This document shows, piece by piece, positions 8,247-14,208 of a DNA stretch of 14,208 bases. Source of the DNA: Aquificota bacterium (GTDB lineage Bacteria; Thermosulfidibacterota; Thermosulfidibacteria; Thermosulfidibacterales; B14-G1); the NCBI GenBank assembly GCA_015486015.1, contig WFSL01000021.1, forward strand, positions 1 through 14,208, written 5' to 3'. The stretch's first letter is position 1, and every line of letters begins with the position of its first letter. The translations under genes and the position numbers were made by a program. Below the pieces are notes generated by a model. That model made no database searches and was not told the DNA's origin. It worked only from the letters and a program-made list of their open reading frames with translations.

Positions 8247-10124
8247 TTAAAATAGTATGCCAATCCAGTAAATCACCACAGCACCCACCAGAATCATCCA
8301 AACATAATCGGGGATATACCCTGTCTGGAACTGCCTAACGCCACTCCCTACCAAGCGACACAGCCTGCCTATGCCATTTACCACCCCATCAATGATCGCC
8401 ACATCCATAAACTTCCACAACACATACCGAGAACCACCCACCAAAGGATTAATAATAAAGGCAAAGTAAACCTCATCCACATAGTACTTGTTGTAAAGCA
8501 AGGTATAGATAGGTCTGAGGGTTCTGGCCATCACCACGGGATCTGGCACGCGCCTTATGTACATGGAATAGGCCAACGCAATACCCAACACACCCATGGC
8601 TACCGATATAATGAGAAGCAAATGCCCTACCCCTGCCGCCTCCTTTCCATGAGCCACCGTCTCACCCAGGGTCTTATTGAGAAAACCAACGATGCCACCA
8701 TGGGGACCAAGTGCAAAGAAGCCTGCCAGGGCAGAACCTATAGCAAGCACTATCAGTGGAATGGTCATCACCGGAGGGGACTCATGGGCCATCTCATAAA
8801 GGTGTGCATCCCTGGGCTTGCCGAAAAAGGTGAGGAAGATAAGCCTAAACATGTAGAAGGCTGTGAGAAAGGCCGTAAATGTCCCCACAATCCACACTAC
8901 AGGGTGTCCATGGAAGAAGGCCCCTGCAAGGATCTCATCCTTCGACCAGAAACCTGAAAAAGGAGGTATCCCTGAAATGGCCAGGGCACCAACCACAAAG
9001 GTCCATCCCGTAATGGGCATCTTTTTTATGAGTCCCCCCATCTTTTGCATATTGAGCTCACCATGGAGGACGTGCATCACAGAACCCGCCGTAAGGAACA
9101 TGAGGCCCTTGAAGAAGGCGTGAGTAAAAAGGTGAAAGATACCAGCCGCATAAACACCCACACCTACTCCGATGAACATGTAACCAAGCTGACTTATGGT
9201 AGAATAGGCAAGGACGCGCTTGAGGTCATTATTCACCAAGGCAATGGTGGCAGCAAAAAGGGCAGTGAAGGCGCCTATGGAGGCCACTATCTCCGCCGAG
9301 AATGGGGCCAGATTATAGAGGGCATGGCACCTGGCCACCATATATACGCCAGCAGTCACCATGGTGGCAGCATGGATAAGAGAACTCACCGGGGTGGGGC
9401 CCTCCATAGCATCTGGCAACCACACATAGAGGGGGAACTGGGCAGACTTACCCACCGCACCAACGAAGAGGAGGAGTGTGATCACCGTAATCAACGAGGA
9501 TGATAGGATAGATGCGTGGGAAAAGACATTGGCAAACATCAGGGAACCGTAGTACTTGTAAATGGCAAAAAGGCCAATCATAAAGCCAAGATCACCAAGC
9601 CTTGTGGTGACAAAAGCCTTCATCCCTGCGTTTGCTGCACTGGCCTTCTCATACCAGTAACCAATGAGGAGATAAGAACAGAGCCCTACACCCTCCCAAC
9701 CCACGAACATGAGGAGAAAGTTATTAGCGGAAACCAAAAGTAGCATAAAGAACGTAAAGAGGTTCAACCAACAGAAATACTTGGCATAACCCCTGGGGGT
9801 CTCATGCTCCATATACCCTATAGAATAGAGGTGGATCCATGCCGCCACAAATGAGACTGTCGCCAACATCACAGCAGAGAGTTCGTCTATCAAGAACCCC
9901 ACAGGTACCACAAATTTGCCCACTGGAATCCATAAGTAGAGATCGAAATCGGCATGTGCGCCCCCCAGCACCTTAGAGAGCACCACCAGGGAGCATATAC
10001 ACGAGGCAAAGAGGGCAGGTACTGCGATGAGATGGGCCTTCTTCTTGGTTATCCACAGAAAAATACCGTTAACAGCTGCGCCTAAAAGAGGAATAAAAAC
10101 GGCCCCTAACACCCACAGCTTCAT
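8247..10124 (-). CDS. nuoL: NADH-quinone oxidoreductase subunit L (complex I membrane arm)
   Basis: NuoL is the distal antiporter-like subunit of complex I; its long lateral C-terminal helix lies along the membrane arm. The 625 residues fit the family (about 610-660). Conserved residues are E144 in GWEGVGLCSYLLIG, D178 in TTRLGDLG, K226 in VGKSAQFPLYVWLPDAMEGP, H251 in LIHAATMVTAGVY, H331, H335 and K339 in HLFTHAFFKGLMF, and D396 in SKDEIL. These correspond to E. coli Glu144, Asp178, Lys229, His254, His334, His338, Lys342 and Asp400. No part of the proton path appears damaged. The start is ATG at 10122-10124 behind a purine-rich GGAGGGAGGAGAG, the strongest ribosome site in the operon, 13 nt after the nuoK stop. 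nuoM follows after 6 nt. Confidence 0.97.
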   Translation of the reverse strand: MKLWVLGAVFIPLLGAAVNGIFLWITKKKAHLIAVPALFASCICSLVVLSKVLGGAHADFDLYLWIPVGKFVVPVGFLIDELSAVMLATVSFVAAWIHLYSIGYMEHETPRGYAKYFCWLNLFTFFMLLLVSANNFLLMFVGWEGVGLCSYLLIGYWYEKASAANAGMKAFVTTRLGDLGFMIGLFAIYKYYGSLMFANVFSHASILSSSLITVITLLLFVGAVGKSAQFPLYVWLPDAMEGPTPVSSLIHAATMVTAGVYMVARCHALYNLAPFSAEIVASIGAFTALFAATIALVNNDLKRVLAYSTISQLGYMFIGVGVGVYAAGIFHLFTHAFFKGLMFLTAGSVMHVLHGELNMQKMGGLIKKMPITGWTFVVGALAISGIPPFSGFWSKDEILAGAFFHGHPVVWIVGTFTAFLTAFYMFRLIFLTFFGKPRDAHLYEMAHESPPVMTIPLIVLAIGSALAGFFALGPHGGIVGFLNKTLGETVAHGKEAAGVGHLLLIISVAMGVLGIALAYSMYIRRVPDPVVMARTLRPIYTLLYNKYYVDEVYFAFIINPLVGGSRYVLWKFMDVAIIDGVVNGIGRLCRLVGSGVRQFQTGYIPDYVWMILVGAVVIYWIGILF

Positions 10125-10137
10125 CTCTCCTCCCTCC

Positions 10138-10443
10138 TCACCACTTCATCAGCTGTGCCCTATCCACATCCACACCACCCCTCACTCTGTAAAAGGCGGT
10201 GATGACGGCCATCCCAATGGCCGCCTCAGCAGCTGCCACGGCCATCACAAACAGCACAATAACCTGGCCCTCTGCACTACACATACGTCTGGACAACGCC
10301 ACAAACATGATGTTCACCCCATTGAGCATAAGCTCCAAGCAGAGGAACATCACTATAGCATTTCTACGGATCATCAACCCAAGCGCACCCAAGAGAAAAA
10401 CCAAGACACTCAACACGATGTATGGAAACACCCCTATACCCAC
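10138..10443 (-). CDS. nuoK: NADH-quinone oxidoreductase subunit K (complex I membrane arm)
   Basis: NuoK is a small three-helix subunit that joins the antiporter-like subunits to the NuoH/J end of the complex I membrane arm. I set the start at GTG 10441-10443, which gives 101 residues, the family's normal size. The frame runs further upstream to an ATG near 10536, but that stretch reads nuoJ in another frame and has no NuoK character. AGGGGG lies six bases before the GTG. The two membrane glutamates needed for proton translocation are present: E37 in CLELMLNGVN and E73 in AVAAAEAAIGMAV, matching E. coli Glu36 and Glu72. The C-terminal VDVDRAQLMKW is also typical. It begins 10 nt after the nuoJ stop and ends 13 nt before nuoL. 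Confidence 0.96.
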   Translation of the reverse strand: MGIGVFPYIVLSVLVFLLGALGLMIRRNAIVMFLCLELMLNGVNIMFVALSRRMCSAEGQVIVLFVMAVAAAEAAIGMAVITAFYRVRGGVDVDRAQLMKW

Positions 10444-10449
10444 ATCGCA

Positions 10450-10455
10450 CCCCCT
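10450..10455 (-). promoter_or_regulatory. ribosome binding site deciding the nuoK start
   Basis: The minus strand reads AGGGGG, six bases (TGCGAT), then GTG at 10441-10443. The site overlaps the nuoJ stop codon (10454-10456), which fits coupling to nuoJ. It supports a 101-residue NuoK over the 132-residue reading from the upstream ATG. Confidence 0.65.
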
Positions 10456-10951
10456 ACAGCCTCTTCTTTGCCAAGGCCACAGCCCCCACAGCCGCAACAA
10501 AAATGAGAAGGGAAACCAACTCAAAAGGCAAAACATACCGGGTAAACAACAACCGCGATATCTCGCCTATCCCCACACCCCGAGAACCTGGATGGACCCA
10601 TCCCTTCCACTTTCCACTTAGGGCAATGACCTGCAACAAAAAGATCAAGAAAGCCCCTATGCCTAAGACAATCCTCCAAGGCCCCATCTTATCCTCATAC
10701 TCCCCTCTCTTCAGGTTCATGAGCATGAGCACAAAGAGGAAGAAAACCACTATAGCCCCCGCGTATACTATCACTTGAATCATGGCTATAAACGGTGCAC
10801 CCATAAGTGCAAGGTACATCACCGCTGTAACGCATAGATTGAAGAGAAGAGAGAGTGCTGAATACACGGGGTGCCTCATTACCACCACCCCTACCGCAGA
10901 AAGCAAGATCAATAAAGCCAAAAAGAGAAAAAAGATATACCAACCTATCAT
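10454..10951 (-). CDS. nuoJ: NADH-quinone oxidoreductase subunit J (complex I membrane arm)
   Basis: NuoJ is a five-helix membrane subunit next to NuoK and NuoH in complex I. From ATG at 10949-10951 it has 165 residues, in the normal range. The third helix carries the characteristic VIVYAGAIVVFFLFVLMLMN (60-79); the corresponding helix in solved complexes contains a pi-bulge that may change conformation during coupling. A polar loop (about 80-92, KRGEYEDKMG) and further hydrophobic helices follow, ending in AKKRL. A longer reading from 10984 would add 11 polar residues inside nuoI. I prefer the ATG because GGAGAG lies five bases before it and the protein then begins directly with helix 1, MIGWYIFFLF. 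The start codon overlaps no coding sequence and is 2 nt from the nuoI stop. Confidence 0.95.
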   Translation of the reverse strand: MIGWYIFFLFLALLILLSAVGVVVMRHPVYSALSLLFNLCVTAVMYLALMGAPFIAMIQVIVYAGAIVVFFLFVLMLMNLKRGEYEDKMGPWRIVLGIGAFLIFLLQVIALSGKWKGWVHPGSRGVGIGEISRLLFTRYVLPFELVSLLIFVAAVGAVALAKKRL

Positions 10952-10953
10952 GA

Positions 10954-11385
10954 CTACTCTCCACCCCTTTTCTCTAAGAGCCATTCCTTAGTCTTCAACA
11001 AAGGAGCCCTTCCAGGCCCCGGGACTGCCAGCTCATAGTCCTGAGTCATCTCTATGGCACCCCTGGGACAGGCATCCACACACAACCCACAGAATATGCA
11101 CCTGGCATAATCTATCGCATAGTACTCCGCATACTTTCCCACATCGGAATACTTGAACTCAGGATCTTCCTTACCATAGAGTTTAATAGCCCCTGCCGGA
11201 CACACCTCTTCACATAAACCACAGGCACAACACCGCTCCCTACCATCTTCGTCCCTCCTGAGCACGTGCCTGCCCCTATATCTCTCTGAAACCTCCCTCC
11301 TCTCATAAGGGTACTTAACGGTTACATGGGGCTTAAAGAGGTGACAGAACGTAACACTCAACCCTTTAATCAATGGCCATATCAT
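10954..11385 (-). CDS. nuoI: NADH-quinone oxidoreductase subunit I (two 4Fe-4S clusters)
   Basis: NuoI is the peripheral-arm ferredoxin-like subunit that passes electrons through clusters N6a and N6b towards N2 and quinone. The 143 residues contain two perfect CxxCxxCxxxCP motifs: C52, C55, C58, C62-P63 and C96, C99, C102, C106-P107. C53 is an extra cysteine inside the first motif. The first cluster's C62 and second cluster's C106 are expected to be the crossed ligands usual for 8Fe ferredoxin folds. The N-terminal stretch (MIWPLIKGLSVTFCHLF) is the amphipathic segment that contacts the membrane subunits. The length is at the short end of the family (about 140-180). The start is ATG at 11383-11385, with GGAGGGG nine or so bases upstream in the end of nuoH; the gap after nuoH is 3 nt. 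Confidence 0.97.
   Translation of the reverse strand: MIWPLIKGLSVTFCHLFKPHVTVKYPYERREVSERYRGRHVLRRDEDGRERCCACGLCEEVCPAGAIKLYGKEDPEFKYSDVGKYAEYYAIDYARCIFCGLCVDACPRGAIEMTQDYELAVPGPGRAPLLKTKEWLLEKRGGE
10957..10962 (-). promoter_or_regulatory. ribosome binding site deciding the nuoJ start
   Basis: The minus strand reads GGAGAG, TAGTC, then ATG at 10949-10951. The nuoI stop TAG lies between site and start. This normal spacing supports the shorter 165-residue NuoJ. Confidence 0.6.
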
Positions 11386-11388
11386 GCC

Positions 11389-12396
11389 TTACACCCCTCC
11401 TACGATGAATAACATTGCACCCCCTGTAGCCACTATGTTTAGCAGGGACAAAGGCAAAAGATACTTCCAGGAAAACCCCATGAGCTGGTCGTATCTGAAT
11501 CGAGGGTAGGTCCACCGTACCCACAGAAGGAAAAAGAAGATAACAACCACCTTAATCAGAAACCAGATGGGACCTGGAATCCAGGCCAGAAAGGCAACGG
11601 GGCTATACCAACCACCCAAAAACAAACACACAGCCACGGCAGAGGTAACCACCATGTTGGCGTATTCCCCCAAGAAGAACATGGCAAACTTCATGGAACT
11701 ATACTCGGTGTGGTAACCACCCACCAACTCTGACTCGGCCTCCGGAAGGTCAAAGGGCAAACGGTTGAGCTCGGCGGTAGCCGCTATCATATAAAGGATA
11801 AACGCCAGTGGCTGATAAACCACCATCCACATATGCCTCTGGTAATGAACAATATCCACCAAGCTAAATGAACCCACAATCATTAGCACACCCATAATGG
11901 ACAGACCCAATATGAGCTCATAGCTGATAAACTGAGCCGCAGACCGTAACCCTCCCAACAGCGGATACTTGGAGTTTGCAGACCAACCGCCAAACACTAT
12001 GGCATAAACAGAGAAGGAGGAAACAGCCAATAGATACAGTATAGCCACATTAATGTCAGTCATTACCAAAGGGATCTTACGTCCAAAGAGGGTAACACTC
12101 TCACCAAAAGGTATAACCCCTATGGCCAAGATAGCTGGAACAATAGCAATCATAGGGGCCAAAAAGTAAAGAAACTTGTCTGACCTACTGGCCACTATGT
12201 CTTCCTTAAAGAAGAGCTTAAGGCCATCAGCAAAGGGTTGCAAAAGGGCCTTAGGGCCACAATAAAGGGGGCCATACCGGTCCTGAATATGACCCGATAC
12301 CTTCCTTTCTGCGAGAGTGCCATAGGCAACCAAAAGCATAAGCACCGCAAAGAGGATCAACATCTTTATCACTGCGATCACAATGGCCAACAACAT
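11389..12396 (-). CDS. nuoH: NADH-quinone oxidoreductase subunit H (quinone-site membrane subunit)
   Basis: NuoH anchors the peripheral arm and forms much of the quinone-binding chamber and the E-channel of complex I. The 335 residues and about eight helices fit the family. Signatures are LAERKVSGHIQDRYGP (28-43), FGGWSANSKYPLLGGLRSAA (135-154), E160 in QFISYEL, and AELNRLPFDLPEAESELVGG (208-227) followed by YHTEYSSMKFA, rich in the acidic residues of the E-channel and quinone loop. The C-terminal WVRWTYPRFRYDQLM is standard. After ERK the loop reads GHIQDRYGPLYCGP instead of the more common ARIQ-RYGPN-VGP, a variant I associate with anaerobic delta-type lineages (from memory, untested). ATG at 12394-12396 follows AAGGAG by six bases; that site lies in the last codons of nuoG, whose stop is 3 nt upstream. 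Confidence 0.97.
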   Translation of the reverse strand: MLLAIVIAVIKMLILFAVLMLLVAYGTLAERKVSGHIQDRYGPLYCGPKALLQPFADGLKLFFKEDIVASRSDKFLYFLAPMIAIVPAILAIGVIPFGESVTLFGRKIPLVMTDINVAILYLLAVSSFSVYAIVFGGWSANSKYPLLGGLRSAAQFISYELILGLSIMGVLMIVGSFSLVDIVHYQRHMWMVVYQPLAFILYMIAATAELNRLPFDLPEAESELVGGYHTEYSSMKFAMFFLGEYANMVVTSAVAVCLFLGGWYSPVAFLAWIPGPIWFLIKVVVIFFFLLWVRWTYPRFRYDQLMGFSWKYLLPLSLLNIVATGGAMLFIVGGV

Positions 12397-12399
12397 AGC

Positions 12400-14208
12400 T
12401 CACTCCTTGACGCTACTAAGCTTGACCTTTCCATACCGGGTCCCTTTAAGGGCACTGGTGAGGGGGAAGTCGGAAAAGCCCACGGAGACCATAGCCCCCC
12501 CCACAGGAATTTCGTCCTTCACCCTCAGCTTCAAATGACACTTGAGATCCCCCGCCTCCACGGTTACCCTATCTCCCTCCTTAAAACTCATCTCCTCCGC
12601 ATACTCTGGATTCAAGGCCACATAAGGTTCAGGCTCCAGTCGAACGAAGGCATCGCACCAGTCAGCAGCCACACCAGCCTTGTAGAAAGGATACTCAAAA
12701 AGGGCCGGTAAACCCTCTTTACCTAAGGTGACTTGATTACCTGTGGAAACCTGAGGTGCCGCAAGAGGTTCAGAGAGCCTCTGAGTAACCAATTGGGAGA
12801 CCTCCTTAACATCCCTAAAATCTCCAAGGGACTTACCCCATGCCTTGGAGAGCTCCACTGCTACCCTCCACAAGGGAAGAGACTCCCCCCGAGGCACCAA
12901 GGCCCTCTCCCTCTTCTGAGGTTCCCAAAAGAGGTTTATCATTGTCCCCCCATCCTCAGCGAAACTGGTAGCAGGCAAAAAACAATCAGAATAAGAAGCC
13001 GTTTCGGTAAAAAACATGTCATGGACTACCAAGAACTCCAAGTTAGACAGCGCCTCCTTCACCAAGGTACCGTGGGGATAGTCCCTGAAAAGATCCATAG
13101 ATGAGATAAAAAGGACTTTCACATCTCCAGAAACACACCCTTTCAGGATCTCCTCCACGCCCCCCTCCTTAGACCAGAAGCCCATTTGGAAAGCACCTTT
13201 GGGATTAGCACCCCAATCCAGAAAGAGGATTTCTCCATCTACAGCCTGAGCCAGCCTCCTCAAAAGTCCCCTTCCATTGGGAGTGAGGCGATTCCCCCCC
13301 ACCAAAATCGGCCTCTTCCCCTTTAACCCTTGGGCCACCTCCCTCAAGGCCTCTCCATCCACACCGGTACCCCCAAGAAGGCCCCCAGGATCCTCTCCCG
13401 CTACGACCATCAACAGGGCCTCCAGTACCCGCTCCTCATAGCCAGGAAGGGGATTGATATTAACCTTAGCAAACCTGCGAAGGAAGGAGTCTGCCGTTAC
13501 CAGAAGATAGAGAGAAGCCCCCCCATCAAGACAGGCCTTTCCAATACTCAAAGCCATCACTGGATGATGAAGACCTACATCCCCTCCCACCACCAGAATT
13601 GTCCCGGCCTCTTCCAACTGCCCCAGCGAGGTGAGATCGCCCTTTTCAGGGTAATTCAAATCACCATAAAGGCGATAATCTAAAAGCTCACTACCCACCA
13701 CCTCTTTCATAAATCTCCCCATGAGGAGGTAGTCCTCACAGGTGAGATGGGGAGAAGCCAAGGCCGCCACCTTCCCTCCTTTTGACACCAGGTCTCTCAC
13801 CTTATCCACTATTAAATCGCAAGCCTCCTCCCAAGAAACGGCCCTCATCTTATTGGCTTCTCTCTTGAGAGGCACCAGGATCCTCTCAGGATGGTTCACA
13901 AACTCAAAACCGTATCCCCCCCTGTCACAGACCCATGGAGAGGGATAAGCCTCCTTGTGAAGCACCTTCAGGAGCTGATTATCCCTTTGACCCAGATTCA
14001 AGTGGCATCCTACCTCGCAGTGGGGACATACGCTGGACGTGAAACCCAACTTCCATATCCTGGTCTTATACCGATAGATATTAGAAGTAATAGCTCCAAC
14101 GGGGCAAAGGGCCTCCATGTTAAAGGTAAAACGATCGGCGTAAATGTCGCTCTCATAAGGCCCCACTATAGTATCAGGCCCCCTCTCATACGCCCCCCAA
14201 TCAGTACC
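12400..14208 (-). CDS. nuoG: NADH-quinone oxidoreductase subunit G, C-terminal 602 residues
   Basis: The frame is open to the right edge, so the start and the 2Fe-2S/4Fe-4S N-terminal part are missing. Visible residues (numbered from the edge) begin near the end of the N-terminal ferredoxin-type region: LCPVGAITS with C35, the last ligand of an N4-type cluster. A Mo4Fe4S-type segment follows with C61-x2-C64-x3-C68-x25-C94 (VCPHCEVGC...VCDRGGYGF), the four ligands of the extra N7 cluster known from E. coli and Thermus. A molybdopterin-oxidoreductase-like fold without need for molybdenum runs from about 100 to 470 (TETASYSDCFLPATSFAEDGG, 401-421). A molydop-binding beta-barrel occupies about 510-602. 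The usual N-x-EGR-x-Q motif after the GT reads NLFWEPQ (425-431). NuoG carries the iron-sulphur chain from NuoF to NuoI. The stop TGA lies 3 nt before nuoH. Confidence 0.94.
   Translation of the reverse strand, partial: GTDWGAYERGPDTIVGPYESDIYADRFTFNMEALCPVGAITSNIYRYKTRIWKLGFTSSVCPHCEVGCHLNLGQRDNQLLKVLHKEAYPSPWVCDRGGYGFEFVNHPERILVPLKREANKMRAVSWEEACDLIVDKVRDLVSKGGKVAALASPHLTCEDYLLMGRFMKEVVGSELLDYRLYGDLNYPEKGDLTSLGQLEEAGTILVVGGDVGLHHPVMALSIGKACLDGGASLYLLVTADSFLRRFAKVNINPLPGYEERVLEALLMVVAGEDPGGLLGGTGVDGEALREVAQGLKGKRPILVGGNRLTPNGRGLLRRLAQAVDGEILFLDWGANPKGAFQMGFWSKEGGVEEILKGCVSGDVKVLFISSMDLFRDYPHGTLVKEALSNLEFLVVHDMFFTETASYSDCFLPATSFAEDGGTMINLFWEPQKRERALVPRGESLPLWRVAVELSKAWGKSLGDFRDVKEVSQLVTQRLSEPLAAPQVSTGNQVTLGKEGLPALFEYPFYKAGVAADWCDAFVRLEPEPYVALNPEYAEEMSFKEGDRVTVEAGDLKCHLKLRVKDEIPVGGAMVSVGFSDFPLTSALKGTRYGKVKLSSVKE

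Noticed and set aside
9045-9503. 152-codon plus-strand open frame
   Set aside because: It is antisense to the well-conserved middle of nuoL, has a composition unlike a folded protein and shows no family motif; it is a shadow of nuoL.
10199-10778. Overlapping plus-strand frames of 118-159 codons, Pro/His/Thr-rich
   Set aside because: They are antisense to nuoK and nuoJ; the Pro/His/Thr richness is what membrane-protein codons give when read backwards.
14164-14166. GTG as the start codon of nuoG
   Set aside because: The frame continues upstream to the window edge with sensible sequence (TDWGAYERGPDTI), and NuoG needs its N-terminal iron-sulphur domain, so this GTG is internal.
1-14208. CRISPR array, tRNA, insertion sequence or phage signals
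   Set aside because: No spaced direct repeats, cloverleaf-like segments, transposase motifs or terminal inverted repeats were seen; the window is filled with ordinary coding sequence.

Overview
The window is bacterial, gene-dense and roughly half GC. It carries two blocks that converge. A short plus-strand pair covers about 2-1916: the end of a PAP2-type phosphatase gene and a complete murJ. The rest (about 14208 down to 1872) is one long minus-strand run. It holds the membrane half of respiratory complex I in the order nuoG(partial)-H-I-J-K-L-M-N, followed by two soluble sensor histidine kinase-like genes. No tRNA, rRNA, CRISPR array, insertion sequence or phage gene is visible.

Taxonomy can only be guessed. 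A 14-subunit-style nuo order, cytoplasmic GAF/PAS kinases of the 'AHDLKNP' type, a NuoH of the 'HIQDRYGP' type and frequent AGG/AGA arginine and ATA isoleucine codons would fit an anaerobic, possibly thermophilic member of the Desulfobacterota/Thermodesulfobacteriota or a neighbouring phylum. This is inference from protein style, not a database match.

Region by region: (1) 2-286, the C-terminal 94 residues of a membrane PAP2 phosphatase, 19 bp ahead of (2) 306-1916, murJ, the lipid II flippase. Both could act in the undecaprenyl lipid cycle of cell-wall synthesis. (3) 1872-3032, a PAS/HisKA/HATPase-like protein whose ATP-binding motifs are eroded. Its 3' end overlaps murJ tail to tail by 45 nt. 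(4) 3001-5073, an intact GAF-containing histidine kinase whose 3' end overlaps gene 3. (5) 5074-5205, a 132-bp gap with no clear terminator. (6) 5206-14208, nuoN, M, L, K, J, I, H and the 602 C-terminal residues of NuoG, with gaps of 13 nt or less and one ATGA overlap, so almost certainly one transcript.

NuoL, M and N each keep the Glu/Lys pairs of proton channels, NuoK keeps both membrane glutamates, NuoH keeps its quinone-site signatures, NuoI keeps two 4Fe-4S motifs and the NuoG fragment keeps the four cysteines of the extra N7-type cluster. The subunits visible here therefore look functional. The least ordinary item is the kinase pair: an intact soluble kinase translationally overlapped by a degenerate, probably ATP-independent relative, with no response regulator in view.
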